In this document: positions 24,841 to 33,478 of the stretch, piece by piece
Layout: every line of letters begins with the position of its first letter
Numbering within the stretch: position 1 is the first letter of the stretch
From: Rhodobacteraceae bacterium LNNU 3342
GTDB taxonomy: Bacteria; Pseudomonadota; Alphaproteobacteria; Rhodobacterales; Rhodobacteraceae
NCBI GenBank assembly: GCA_008711135.1
Contig: VUAW01000020.1
Coordinates: forward strand, 1 to 55,439
DNA: 55,439 bases
Direction: 5' to 3'
The notes under the pieces: generated by a model
What the model saw: only the letters and a program-made list of their open reading frames with translations
Database searches by the model: none
What the model was told of the DNA's origin: nothing
Made by a program: the position numbers and the translations under genes

Positions 24841-25695
24841 TGAGCGGGACCAAAACCCCCCTTGGACGGGGTGTTTCCCGGTCGACTAACCAGCCCGGCC
24901 GCTCGGATGCTGCGCAGCTGGAAAACACTGCTGATGGGGGTGGCGGTGACGATCTTCACCTTCAACTCCTTCGTGTCGCCCTAGACTCGTGACCCTTGGA
25001 ACCTGTCGGACGCGACCTTCAACTTTACCAAAAGGCGATCATCGCGCTCGCGATGGCGCTCCTGATCGTCTCCGACGAAAACGATCTTTTCGTGGCCCAT
25101 TGTGGCGCTTGCCTCGACTGCAACGGGCTACGCGCTCCAGTTCGGGCGACGACGCCCGTGTTGGCGGCGGTCGGATTGGAACGGAGCTGCTGTGCGGCTG
25201 GATCAACGGCACGCTGGACACGCGGATGGGCCTGCCGTTGATAGTTGCTAACATCGGGACCATGAACCTGTTTCGCGGGATCGCCTACATTATTCTGGGC
25301 GACAAGGCCTTCAACGGCTATCCACCGCGCTTCGCCTATTTCAGGCAGGGCTACGTCGGCTGGGTGCTAAGCTTCGAGCCGATGTTTTTCACGATCCTCC
25401 CCGTGATCTACGTCATCGTACTGCACCGCACAGTCTTGGCCGCATGCTCTATGCAAACGGCAACAACTTCACTGTGGCGACCTTTTCCGGCATCAGGGTG
25501 GACTGCATCAAGATGCGGCTTTTCCTGCTGACCGGGCTGATGTCGGGTCTGGCTTCGGTCTGCTTGGCCTCGCCACTGCGATCTAGCCGCCCGTCCAATC
25601 GAACAGGGATAGAGCTTGAGGAGGTGACCCTCGTCGTCCTTGGCGGCGTTGCCATTAGCGGCGGCCCCGGGGGGCTTTTTACCACTCTCTGGCCG
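24841..25695 (+). pseudogene. rhaQ: RhaQ (sugar ABC permease) relic
   Basis: A nearly full-length permease can be rebuilt from three frames. It starts MSGTKTPLGRG at 24841, then RSWKTLLMGVAVTIFTFNSFVSP and a stop, DPWNLSDATFNFT, and KAIIALAMALLIVSDENDL. It continues with NIGTMNLFRGIAYIILGDKAFNGYPPRFAYF and LFLLTGLMSGLASVCLASPLRS, then LEEVTLVVLGGVAISGGPGG. At least three frameshifts and one in-frame stop break it. The order and wording match RhaQ of the rhizobial rhamnose ABC importer. The damage is by small indels, so it has decayed in place. Confidence 0.8.
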
Positions 25696-25717
25696 ACAAG
25701 ACCACCGGATGAACGCG

Positions 25718-25841
25718 CTGCCCGACCATACGGTCGTGCGCCGCTGGTGGGACAAAGACGGCCGACACCATGGCCACTAATCCTGACAACTCACTCGTTT
25801 CGGTTCCCCTAGAACCCTTCTTTCACCTAGAGGGCTCGTGA
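25718..25841 (+). pseudogene. rhaU: RhaU (L-rhamnose mutarotase) C-terminal relic
   Basis: The frames read VRRWWDK, a shift, then TADTMATNPDNSLVSVPLEPFFHLEGS and a stop at 25839. This is the conserved C-terminus of L-rhamnose mutarotase (RRWW..MADVM..NPDNSP....L...FHL). The N-terminal ~60 residues are missing. The stop overlaps the GTG start of the rhaK relic, preserving the original gene coupling. Confidence 0.7.
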
Positions 25842-26155
25842 GCCACATCGGCGTCATCGACTTCGGCAAGACCAACGCCTCGCTGGCGCTGGTCGATCCC
25901 GGCCCCCAGCGAGAGATCGCGCTGCGCCGGATGCCGAACCGCGACCAAAGTGGCCCGCCCTCCGCCCATTTTAAGACAGAGGCACATTGGGAATCCATCT
26001 TGAGTTCACTGGCGGAATTAGGGGCAGAGCACGGGATCGCGGGCGTTTTGATCACCAACCACGATGCCACGGCCCGTCCGGTAGAGCCGCAGCGCGCGCT
26101 TGCCGGTTACCCCTTGCTTTGGCGGGCAAAGGCTTGCGAGGCGGCGCTTGCGTGA
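25838..26155 (+). pseudogene. rhaK: RhaK (rhamnulokinase, FGGY) N-terminal relic
   Basis: Starting at GTG 25838 the frame gives IGVIDFGKTNASLALVDPG, the phosphate-binding N terminus of FGGY-type kinases of the rhizobial RhaK branch, then GPPSAHFKTEAHWESILSSLAELGAEHGIAGVLITNHDAT. It ends at a stop after 105 residues, whereas the family is about 450 long. It abuts an IclR relic on the other strand. It cannot be an active kinase. Confidence 0.7.
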
Positions 26156-26159
26156 GCCT

Positions 26160-26445
26160 TGCCTACCTCGAAAACGCCAGCGCCTGCGAGGCTTCGTGCT
26201 CCGCGGCGCAGATCAGCGAAAGATATACTCCTCGCGCCGGCCTCGTCATAGCGGAACAGCGGGAAGGACACGGAAATCGCCGCAGCCGGCCGTACCAGGT
26301 GGTCCAGCAGCGGTACCGCGATGCAGCGCCTGCCCGCTTCGGCCTCCATCACCTCCTCGGCAGAGCCGCGCTCCTGGGACGGGGCAAGGTCCTCTACGAA
26401 AACATCGCGGCGGGTGATCGCGCGCGGGGCGTATCCCATCTCACT
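26160..26445 (-). pseudogene. IclR-family regulator C-terminal relic
   Basis: A minus-strand frame has MGYAPRAITRRDVFVEDLA, then GRRCIAVPLLDHLVRPAAAISVSFPLFRYDEA, which resembles the ligand-binding C-terminal domain of IclR regulators (RGYA......EGVRCIAAPV.D..G...AAISVSGP..R). The N-terminal helix-turn-helix is missing, so it cannot bind DNA. It lies between the rhaK relic and the intact sugar operon. Confidence 0.45.
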
Positions 26446-26568
26446 CGCGTTCCGCCGGCGCCCGTGCGGCTTGCGGACCCCGTGCGTCCCGAACGCCTGA
26501 GCCTGAGGGACTACGGCATCGGCCACCTTGTGGCATTGTAAGGGAAACCAAAGGCGCAGGGCACAGCC

Positions 26569-27546
26569 CTAACGCAGAAGATCGGTCAACAGCGGGATGC
26601 CTCCCGTTGCAGTGGGCGATCGCAGCGAGGCAGCGGCAGCGCGGTGGCCGAGCGTCAGCGCGCGTTCAGGCGCCCAGTTTTCGTAGATTCCATAAATCAC
26701 GCCGGCGCAGAACGCATCGCCGGCGCCGACGGGGCTGACGATGTCTTCGGCGGCCATGGGTGTGGCTGAGATGTGGATCGCTGACCCCTCCCTTGGCACC
26801 CAGATCGCGCAGGCCGATGTGTGCAGGATCACGGCTTGACGGATGCCGGCACTCAACAGACGTCTACCCGCAGCCTCAAGACCTTGCGCATCAGTGGCAT
26901 CCGGAATTGCGCATCCCGTGGCACGGGCTGCCTCGATCTCGTTGAGGAAGAGGTAGTCAATCTCGGCCGCCGTCGCTGCGACTGTGGCGGCAAATCCATG
27001 CCCGTCAGAGGAAACCAGATCCACACAGGTGGTCATCCCGGCGGCCTTAGCCCGCGACAGCAGTTGCGCTGCGCCGCTTCGACCGTCCGCCCCGACCACG
27101 TCGAGCCGCGCGAGAAGGTTGAGATACCCGAGATAGAAGATGCGCGCGCCGCTTTGTGCCAGGATATCGACCGGAACATCATCTGGAGACAGCATGTCAT
27201 TCGCGCCCGGATGGTAAAGAAAGGTGCGGCTGTCCCCCGGCAGGTTCATCACATAGGTATGGGCGGTCGCGGCATCAGGGGTCGCCCGCAGATGGCGGGC
27301 ATCGACACCCGCCGCGCGGCAGGCGTCCTGCAGCAGCTGAGCGTGCCGGTCCTTTCCCGTCAAACCGACCGCGTGCAGCGGCAGGCCGGTGCCGAAAGCC
27401 GCCAGATCCAGTACCACGTTGGCCGCGCCGCCGCCGGGGCCCGCGACCTCGGACAGGATGTGGACCAGATCGCTTTTCGCAGGCCAGTGGTCAAGCGTCA
27501 GGACGATGTCCACTAGCCAAACCCCTGCGCAGGCGATACCGGCCAT
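26569..27546 (-). CDS. PfkB-family carbohydrate kinase
   Basis: This 325-residue ribokinase-type enzyme phosphorylates a sugar or sugar derivative with ATP. It has the Gly-rich N-terminal signature GPGGGAANVVLDLAAFG (about 36-52) and the C-terminal anion hole and catalytic base in SPVGAGDAFCAGVIYG (about 270-286). It is full length. It is the last gene of the ten-gene minus-strand sugar operon, starting three bases after the isomerase stop. Its substrate is unknown; within this operon it could phosphorylate the ketose product of the lyxose isomerase-like enzyme ahead of the class I aldolase. A short GGGC/GCCC stem follows but is a weak terminator. Confidence 0.88.
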   Translation of the reverse strand: MAGIACAGVWLVDIVLTLDHWPAKSDLVHILSEVAGPGGGAANVVLDLAAFGTGLPLHAVGLTGKDRHAQLLQDACRAAGVDARHLRATPDAATAHTYVMNLPGDSRTFLYHPGANDMLSPDDVPVDILAQSGARIFYLGYLNLLARLDVVGADGRSGAAQLLSRAKAAGMTTCVDLVSSDGHGFAATVAATAAEIDYLFLNEIEAARATGCAIPDATDAQGLEAAGRRLLSAGIRQAVILHTSACAIWVPREGSAIHISATPMAAEDIVSPVGAGDAFCAGVIYGIYENWAPERALTLGHRAAAASLRSPTATGGIPLLTDLLR

Positions 27547-27549
27547 GGC

Positions 27550-28194
27550 TCAAGCCGCTTCGTTCCAAAGGAGCCGGTAGGGCGGCTCATCCTCCTCGAT
27601 CTTCGTGAAACGGCCGATGGGTTCGAGGAAATAGTTGTCGGTCAGGTCGTCGTTGCACTGGCTCACTTCCGCCACGAAGACGTCGCCTTCGCCCCAGAAG
27701 CTGTGCTGCATGCCGCGCGGGATGGTGATGCTTTGGCCCGGCGTCAGGCGGATGGGGCCGCCGTAAGGATCGGTGACGGTGCGGCCGTCCACCAGCACCG
27801 GGGCCTCATCAAAGGCGCCGTCGCGGGTAAAGGCCACCATCAGGTTTCCGCCGCCGCGCACGATGATATCCTCCAGCTTGACCTTGTGGGCATGGAAGGG
27901 CGTGACCTGCCCGTCGGCGATGAACAGCAGCTTTTCCGCATAGGGCAAGGTGGCGGGATCACCCTGCTGCCCGTTACGGACGCAAAAGAGCACGAGACCC
28001 TTTTCCCGGAAATTGCCGAGCCCGAAGTCGGTCACGTCCCAGCCAAGCTGACGCGCATGCAGATGGGCGGAAAGATCGGGTTCCCGAGCGTGATCGTCAG
28101 GCGTCCACGCTGCCCAGTCCGGCAGGCGCCAGCGGTATTCGGCCAGCATCGCCTCGGCCCGGTGCAGGGCGGCGTTGATTTCGGAACGTTTCAT
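27550..28194 (-). CDS. D-lyxose ketol-isomerase family protein
   Basis: This 214-residue cupin-fold protein matches the D-lyxose/L-ribose isomerase family. Visible metal-binding motifs are PFHAHKVKLEDIIVRGGG (His, His, Glu) and IPRGMQHSFWG (His), and the family ending EVSQCNDDLTDNYF. Enzymes of this group interconvert D-lyxose and D-xylulose, and some act on L-ribose/L-ribulose or D-mannose/D-fructose. The start overlaps the Gfo/Idh stop (ATGA), so translation is coupled. Together with the ribulokinase-like and AraD-like genes of the operon, an L-ribose route is conceivable; D-lyxose is equally possible. Confidence 0.82.
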   Translation of the reverse strand: MKRSEINAALHRAEAMLAEYRWRLPDWAAWTPDDHAREPDLSAHLHARQLGWDVTDFGLGNFREKGLVLFCVRNGQQGDPATLPYAEKLLFIADGQVTPFHAHKVKLEDIIVRGGGNLMVAFTRDGAFDEAPVLVDGRTVTDPYGGPIRLTPGQSITIPRGMQHSFWGEGDVFVAEVSQCNDDLTDNYFLEPIGRFTKIEEDEPPYRLLWNEAA

Positions 28195-29348
28195 GTGGGG
28201 TCTCCGTATGCGACGGGGAGGATCTGGTTGGTGGTCCCTGCGTGCAGCGCGGCGGTGAGGATCGCGTGGTGGGTAGATGCTTCCGCAGGCGTTGCGCAGG
28301 GAAATCCGTTCGCATCGCCGCCGGCAAGTTCATCAAGGAACGCTGCCCACATCTGCTGGATCGCGTCGGTGAAGCCGAATTCGAAAATACCGCCGGTGAT
28401 GGTGGGAAACAGCGACTGATAACCCAGATCCTCGGTCTGCCACGTCTGGTTGCCGCCGGCTTCATAGCGCATGAACTGCCACTGGCGAGGCGCGCGAGTG
28501 GTGAAGAAGGCCGAGCCTCTCATCCCCAGCACGCGGATCGACCAGGTATTGCTGTCACCGGGCGAGATGCGCCAGGTTTTCAACACCAGGGGAAAGCCGC
28601 CGCCATCCTGACGAACGGTGCTGGTGATGGTGGCATTGTCCCATGTTTCGCACGGAACCATCTGCCCGGTGCTGTCGGGGCGGGCGGTGACGCGCTTGAC
28701 CAGGCTGGCGCCTACACTCTCCGGCCGCCAGCCAAGGCGCAGGGGCACGTGCAACACATGCATTCCCAAATCGCCCATGCAGCCATATTCGCCGTTGATG
28801 GCCACCTGCCGCTTCCAGTTGATCGGCTTCATCGGGTTGATGTCGGAAGAATGGAGGAAGGCAGCCTCTACCTCCAGGATTTCCCCGACGTGGCCTTGGC
28901 GGACAAAGTCGATGACCTTTTGCGCGCCGGGATAGTAGGGCATTTCAGACGAACAGCGCACCAGAAGATCAGGCCGGGCGGCAATGGCCCGGCTGATGGT
29001 AGCGTTCTGTTCCGCATCCATGCCAAAGGGCTTTTCACCAAAGAGGTGTTTGCCGGCGGCAAGGATCGCGGGGTAGATCTCGGCGTGCAGAACATGGGGC
29101 ACGGCGCAATAGACCGCGTCAACCTCTGGGTTTGCCAGCAGTTCGCGATAATCCGTGGTGGTTTGGACGACACTGGGCAGGTGCGTGGTGAACCAATCCA
29201 TCAGCACGGGGGTCGTGTCGCAGACCGCGACGATCACGGGGCGGGCCTTGGCGTTCGTCAGGTGGAGCCAGCGGGCGGCGGCGCTGGCCAGTTCGCGGCC
29301 CATCAGGCCGCAGCCGATGATGCCGATACGGATGACCTTCTGTTCCAT
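28191..29348 (-). CDS. Gfo/Idh/MocA-family NAD(P)-dependent oxidoreductase
   Basis: This 385-residue protein has an N-terminal Rossmann fold (IRIGIIGCGLMGRELASAAARW), the family loop VDAVYCAVPHVLHAEIYPAILAAGKHLFGEKPFGMD at about 75-110 with the catalytic E-K-P, and a beta-sheet C-terminal domain. Such enzymes oxidise or epimerise sugars, inositols and sugar acids. It starts at ATG 29348, three bases after the aldolase stop, and overlaps the isomerase start. In this operon it may oxidise the incoming sugar or a polyol. The substrate cannot be read from sequence. Confidence 0.86.
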   Translation of the reverse strand: MEQKVIRIGIIGCGLMGRELASAAARWLHLTNAKARPVIVAVCDTTPVLMDWFTTHLPSVVQTTTDYRELLANPEVDAVYCAVPHVLHAEIYPAILAAGKHLFGEKPFGMDAEQNATISRAIAARPDLLVRCSSEMPYYPGAQKVIDFVRQGHVGEILEVEAAFLHSSDINPMKPINWKRQVAINGEYGCMGDLGMHVLHVPLRLGWRPESVGASLVKRVTARPDSTGQMVPCETWDNATITSTVRQDGGGFPLVLKTWRISPGDSNTWSIRVLGMRGSAFFTTRAPRQWQFMRYEAGGNQTWQTEDLGYQSLFPTITGGIFEFGFTDAIQQMWAAFLDELAGGDANGFPCATPAEASTHHAILTAALHAGTTNQILPVAYGDPT

Positions 29349-29351
29349 TGC

Positions 29352-30176
29352 TTAGCCCAAATGCTTCATGGCGGCCTCGGCGCTGACGCCTTCATGGACC
29401 ACTGCCATAAGCGCGCGGGTGATGCCTGCTGGGTTGGCATTGTGGATGACGTTGCGGCCATAGACGATGCCGCGCGCGCCCTGCTTCATCAACTCCGCAG
29501 TTCGATCCAGAATCTCACGGTCCGACACCTTGCCGCCGCCGCGCACCAGCACGGGGAGCGACTGCGCAATCTCGATCACGCGGTGGTAGTCCTGCACGTT
29601 GTCGCAGGGGTCGGCCTTGATGATGTCGGCGCCGAGTTCGACTGCCTGACGCACCAGCGGCAGGATCAGGTCGATGTCGCCGTTGACCATGTAGCCGCCC
29701 TTGGAATTGTCTTGCATCACCAGCGGCTCGACCATCAGGGGCATCCCCATGATCTCGCATTCGCGCTTCAGGGCGTTGATGTTGCGCACGCAGTCGCGGT
29801 GGATCTCCGGCTGATCGGGCAGAAGGAGAAGGTTCACCACCACGCAGGCGGCATCAAGCACCATCGCCTGTTCCACCGGGCGGTCGATGACCTCGCTGAA
29901 CAGGCTGCGGGGCAGGGGGTTGCCATAGACATTGGCAATGTCCGTGCGCAGGACGAGCGCGGGGCGCTCCTTGCCGGGGATCGCCTGCAGGATCGGGGCG
30001 GTGCCGGGGGGCAACTGGATCGCGTCGGGGCGGGCATCGGCTACGATGCGGATGGCGTCGCGCATGTTTTCGATCCCGCCAAGAAAGGTCTTCTCGTTGA
30101 ACATGCCGTGGTCAATGGCAACGTCAAAGCAGTTGCCCGAGGTTCCGAATAAGCGGTTGAGCCGCGCGGTTTTCAT
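29352..30176 (-). CDS. class I aldolase, LsrF/DhnA-type
   Basis: This 274-residue TIM-barrel enzyme belongs to the DeoC/LacD/FbaB group. It has VAIDHGMF at about 19-26, then YMVNGDIDLILPLVRQAVELGADIIKADP with the Schiff-base lysine in IIKADP (about 190), VLVRGGGK and ARGIVYGRNV for the phosphate site. Relatives include archaeal-type fructose-bisphosphate aldolase and LsrF, the thiolase acting on phosphorylated AI-2. The operon has kinases that could supply a phosphorylated ketose, so cleavage to dihydroxyacetone phosphate or a similar triose is a reasonable guess. GAAAGGAACGAGC precedes ATG 30176. It is 12 bases from the FGGY kinase. Confidence 0.83.
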   Translation of the reverse strand: MKTARLNRLFGTSGNCFDVAIDHGMFNEKTFLGGIENMRDAIRIVADARPDAIQLPPGTAPILQAIPGKERPALVLRTDIANVYGNPLPRSLFSEVIDRPVEQAMVLDAACVVVNLLLLPDQPEIHRDCVRNINALKRECEIMGMPLMVEPLVMQDNSKGGYMVNGDIDLILPLVRQAVELGADIIKADPCDNVQDYHRVIEIAQSLPVLVRGGGKVSDREILDRTAELMKQGARGIVYGRNVIHNANPAGITRALMAVVHEGVSAEAAMKHLG

Positions 30177-30187
30177 GCTCGTTCCTT

Positions 30188-31762
30188 TCAGATCTGGCCA
30201 AGGCGGAAACGCCGCAATTCGGGCAGGATGGCGCCAAGATCACAGGGGCGGCCTTCGCCAAAACCGTGATAAAGCGCGGTAAAGAGGCCATGCAGACGCT
30301 GATAGGTCGCGTGGGCGGCGGGATCGGGGCGATACACCTTTGTCGGCGGGCACATTCGGGCCTGAGCGGACTCGATGTCGGCGAACGCACCCGCGGCGAT
30401 GGCGGCAAAGATGCAGGCGCCGACACCCGTGGGCGAAGAGGCGGGGACATGCACCTCTACCCCCAGCACATCGGCATAGATCTGGTTGAGGACCCGGTTC
30501 CGTTGGGGGATGCCGCCGGCGTTGATCACGCGGTTGAAGCGCATCCCGCCTTCGCCCAGCCGATCAAGGATAAGCCGGACATGCAGGGCCATCCCTTCCA
30601 TCGCAGCGTGAAGCTCGTCCGCCGCCGTATGCGCAAGATCCCAGCCCAACGTGACGCCGCCGAGGTCAGAGCGGACCAGCACCGTCCGGTCGCCATTGTC
30701 CCAGACCAGCCGCAAAAGGCCGGTGGAGCCGGGTCCGTGCCCTTCGACCTCGCGGCTGAGGGTGGCAACGTCGGTGCCGGCGCGGCGGGCGATCGCTTCG
30801 AATATGTCGCCGGTGGCGGATTGGCCGGCCTCGATCCCCATGGCGTCGGGGATGACGCTGCCGGGAACCGCGCCGCAGATGCCGGGAACTGGGGCAGTAT
30901 CAAGGCCATCCACCGCGATGATGCAGGTAGAGGTGCCGATCACGTTCACCACGTCGCGCGGACGGCAGCCGCTGCCGATGGCGTCCCAATGAGCGTCAAA
31001 CGCGCCAAAGGGGACGGGGATGCCGGGGCGCAGCCCCATGCGGTCAGCCCATTCAGGCGACAGGTGACCCGCAATTTCGTTCGAGGTGCCGAAGCGTCCA
31101 GCAAGCTTGTCGTTGATCCCGTCGAACAGCGGGTCGACCCGGGACAGGAAATCCTGCGGGGGAAGGCCGCCCCACTTTGGCGACCACATCCACTTGTGGC
31201 CCATGGCGCAGACGCTGCGCGGCAGGTCATGATCGGCCCTGATGCCGCAAAGCGTCGCAACCAGCATGTCGCAATGCTCAAGCGCGGTGGCGACGCGGTC
31301 GCGCTTGTCGGGATTGTGCCGCAGGAAGTGCAGCAGCTTGGCGTATCCCCATTCGTGCGAATAGACGCCGCCGCACCAGTTCAACGCGGGGAGGTTTTCC
31401 TTCCGGGCGAGCGCGGTAATCTCTGCCGCCTCATGATGCGCGCGGTGATCGCACCAGAGGTAATAGTCATCGAGCGGCTGCAGCGCCTCATCCACTACGA
31501 CGACGCTGGACCCGGTGGTATCTGCGGCAAAGGCTGCGATGTCACGGCCGTTGACTCCGGCGCTTGCGATCGCCTCCCGCATCGCGACGGTCAGGGCCTG
31601 CATGTGGTCTTCGTGGGCCTGCTGGCCCAGAAGCGGATCATCGGCACTGCGCTTGAGAGGGTAAGGCGCGGTAGCGGTGGCGATGGTGCGGCCCTCGTCG
31701 GTGTCCATGATCGTTACCCGCACGCTGAGGGTGCCGAAATCCGCGCCGGCAACAAGGGTCAT
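30188..31762 (-). CDS. ribulokinase-like FGGY kinase
   Basis: This 524-residue protein is an FGGY sugar kinase of the AraB branch. It opens VAGADFGTLSVRVTIMDTDEG, the AraB-type phosphate-1 motif, and has AADTTGSSVVVVDEALQPLDDYYLWCDHRA, with Asp for substrate contact. Further on are FGAFDAHWDAIGSGCRPRDVVNVIGTSTCIIAV and the C-terminal INAGGIPQRNRVLNQIYADVLGVEVHVP, the FGGY signature region. AraB members phosphorylate L- or D-ribulose at O5. The start overlaps the AraD-like stop (ATGA), pairing kinase with epimerase as in arabinose operons, but araA is absent. Its ketose would therefore come from the lyxose isomerase-like enzyme or the Gfo/Idh oxidoreductase. Confidence 0.87.
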   Translation of the reverse strand: MTLVAGADFGTLSVRVTIMDTDEGRTIATATAPYPLKRSADDPLLGQQAHEDHMQALTVAMREAIASAGVNGRDIAAFAADTTGSSVVVVDEALQPLDDYYLWCDHRAHHEAAEITALARKENLPALNWCGGVYSHEWGYAKLLHFLRHNPDKRDRVATALEHCDMLVATLCGIRADHDLPRSVCAMGHKWMWSPKWGGLPPQDFLSRVDPLFDGINDKLAGRFGTSNEIAGHLSPEWADRMGLRPGIPVPFGAFDAHWDAIGSGCRPRDVVNVIGTSTCIIAVDGLDTAPVPGICGAVPGSVIPDAMGIEAGQSATGDIFEAIARRAGTDVATLSREVEGHGPGSTGLLRLVWDNGDRTVLVRSDLGGVTLGWDLAHTAADELHAAMEGMALHVRLILDRLGEGGMRFNRVINAGGIPQRNRVLNQIYADVLGVEVHVPASSPTGVGACIFAAIAAGAFADIESAQARMCPPTKVYRPDPAAHATYQRLHGLFTALYHGFGEGRPCDLGAILPELRRFRLGQI

Positions 31763-32454
31763 CCAGGCTGTCCATATGTCGCGTCGGCCCCGTGCTTGCG
31801 CAGGAAATGCCGGTCAAGAAGGGCGTTGGGGATCGGGGCCGGGTCGGGGCGCAGCATCATGCAATGCCATGCGAAGCGGGCGACTTCCTCCAGTATTGTC
31901 GCGTTCAGAACGGCTTCCTCTGGGGTGCGGCCCCAGACGAAGGGCCCGTGGCCTGCGACGAGAACGGCCGGAACCTCCAGCGGGTCGATGTCGCGGAAGG
32001 TCTCGACGATCACCTCGCCAGTGGCGCGGACATAGTTATGAGAGATCTCGTCGGGGGCAAGGTGTCGGGTCACAGGGATGGTGCCGCGGAAGTAATCTGC
32101 ATGGGTGGTGCCAAGCGGCGGGATGGGCATCAGGCTTTGGGCCATTATGGTGGCAAAGGTGGAATGGGTATGGATCACCGCCCCGATGCCCTGAAAGGCG
32201 CGATAGAGCACGAGATGCGTATCGAGATCTGATGAAGGGCGCAGCCGGTTCCCCGTCATGCGGCCTTCCAGATCAGTGACCACCATCGACTCGGTAGTCA
32301 TCTCGTCGTAAGGCACGCCGCTCGGCTTGATCACGATCTGCCCGGCCGCTCGGTCGATCGCGCTGGCGTTGCCGAAGGTGGCGATCACCAGCCCGTTGCG
32401 GACAGTGGCAAGATTGGCCTCCAGTACCGCCTGTTTCAGATCTTGCAGTGACAT
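31759..32454 (-). CDS. class II aldolase / L-ribulose-5-phosphate 4-epimerase (AraD-like)
   Basis: This 231-residue zinc enzyme has the fold shared by AraD epimerases and fuculose aldolases. It has TFGNASAIDRAAGQIVIKPSGVPYDEM near the N terminus for phosphate and substrate binding, the zinc ligands in IHTHSTFATIMAQ (about 95-107), THADYFRGTIPVTR (a feature of AraD), and AGHGPFVWG (third His). Length and the HADYF segment favour the epimerase role: L-ribulose-5-P to D-xylulose-5-P. I start it at ATG 32454 (MSLQDL); a frame 12 bases longer has a weaker context. It is coupled to the FGGY kinase. Confidence 0.85.
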   Translation of the reverse strand: MSLQDLKQAVLEANLATVRNGLVIATFGNASAIDRAAGQIVIKPSGVPYDEMTTESMVVTDLEGRMTGNRLRPSSDLDTHLVLYRAFQGIGAVIHTHSTFATIMAQSLMPIPPLGTTHADYFRGTIPVTRHLAPDEISHNYVRATGEVIVETFRDIDPLEVPAVLVAGHGPFVWGRTPEEAVLNATILEEVARFAWHCMMLRPDPAPIPNALLDRHFLRKHGADATYGQPG

Positions 32455-32507
32455 GCAGTGCCCCATGAAGAAGGTGGCGGCGCGGCATCGCCCGCCGCCC
32501 GGATGTG

Positions 32508-33446
32508 TCAGCGGACCGCAGTCCAGCCTTGGTACTCGTCGAGGTTTTCAGCGGTGATCAGCTGCGGTTCCAGCAGCACCGTATCCTCTGCCGGGGGATT
32601 GCCGCTGAAGAACTCATAGCCCAACTGCAGCGCCTGACCCGCCATGACGTAAGGGTCCTGCGAGGCTGAGGCCTTGATCAGCGCGTTCGGGTCGCGCAGC
32701 GCTTCTTCAATATCGGGGGCACCGTCAACGCCCGTGATGATGAACTCGCTGCGGCCAAGTTGCCGCGCGGCAAGCTGCGCGCCGATCGCGGTCGGGTCGT
32801 TGATCGCGAAGACCGCGTCGATGTTGTCATACCGCGTAAGCAGGCCCTGCATCACGTTCAGGCCGCCATCGCGCGAACCCTGTCCGTTCTGGTCCGACGA
32901 CAGGACGTTGATGCCCTCATGCGCGCTGAAGACCTCTTGGCAGCCGTTCACCCGGTCGCGGATCGACGAGGATTGCGGGCCGTTGATAATGATCACGTCG
33001 CCTTCGCCGTTCAGGTGATCCACGATGTACTGGCAGGCCTTGCGCCCCGCGTCGACGTTGTCGGTCATCACGGTAACATCCGCCCCCGGGGCGGACACGT
33101 CAAAGGCAGCGACGGTGATGCCAGCCGCCTTGGCACGCTGTACGGCGGGGGCGATGGCCTCGGCATCAACGGCGTTCAGCATGATGATGTCCATGCCGGC
33201 CGCGATGAAGCTGTCAATCTGGGACGACTGCCGGTTCAGGTCGTAATCGGCAGAGACCGACGTGACCTCCACATTTGGGTTGATCTCGCGGGCTCGGTCC
33301 TCGATCCCGGCGATGGTGGCGACGAAGAAGGGGTTGCCCAGCAGGCCGACCGAGATTCCGATACGCTGAAGTTCCTGGGCCTGCGCCGTGCCAGCGACCG
33401 CCATGACGGCAGCCGTCGTGCACAGAAGTTTCAGAGTGGTTCGCAT
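32508..33446 (-). CDS. periplasmic sugar-binding protein, ribose (RbsB) type
   Basis: This 312-residue ABC importer binding protein has a signal peptide (MRTTLKLLCTTAAVMAVAGTAQAQ) and a Peripla_BP_4 fold: RIGISVGLLGNPFFVATIAGIEDRAREINPNVEV, IDSFIAAGMDIIMLNAVDAEAIAPAVQRAKAAGI, and DNIDAVFAINDPTAIGAQLAARQLG. It captures a sugar or polyol in the periplasm for the permease and ATPase next to it. GGGAGGATAGC precedes ATG 33446. Within the operon it likely defines the substrate, but sequence alone does not name it. Confidence 0.9.
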   Translation of the reverse strand: MRTTLKLLCTTAAVMAVAGTAQAQELQRIGISVGLLGNPFFVATIAGIEDRAREINPNVEVTSVSADYDLNRQSSQIDSFIAAGMDIIMLNAVDAEAIAPAVQRAKAAGITVAAFDVSAPGADVTVMTDNVDAGRKACQYIVDHLNGEGDVIIINGPQSSSIRDRVNGCQEVFSAHEGINVLSSDQNGQGSRDGGLNVMQGLLTRYDNIDAVFAINDPTAIGAQLAARQLGRSEFIITGVDGAPDIEEALRDPNALIKASASQDPYVMAGQALQLGYEFFSGNPPAEDTVLLEPQLITAENLDEYQGWTAVR

Positions 33447-33478
33447 GCTATCCTCCCGATTGATGCGACATGGTGAAG

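Noticed and set aside
28242-30152. 636-codon open frame on the plus strand
   Set aside because: It lies opposite the isomerase, Gfo/Idh and aldolase genes, all with clear family motifs. Its His/Ala/Gly-rich product has no domain and reflects GC-rich third-position bias.
30188-32454. Calling the kinase and epimerase a standard L-arabinose operon
   Set aside because: There is no araA isomerase and several extra enzymes are present, so the arabinose label is not supported.
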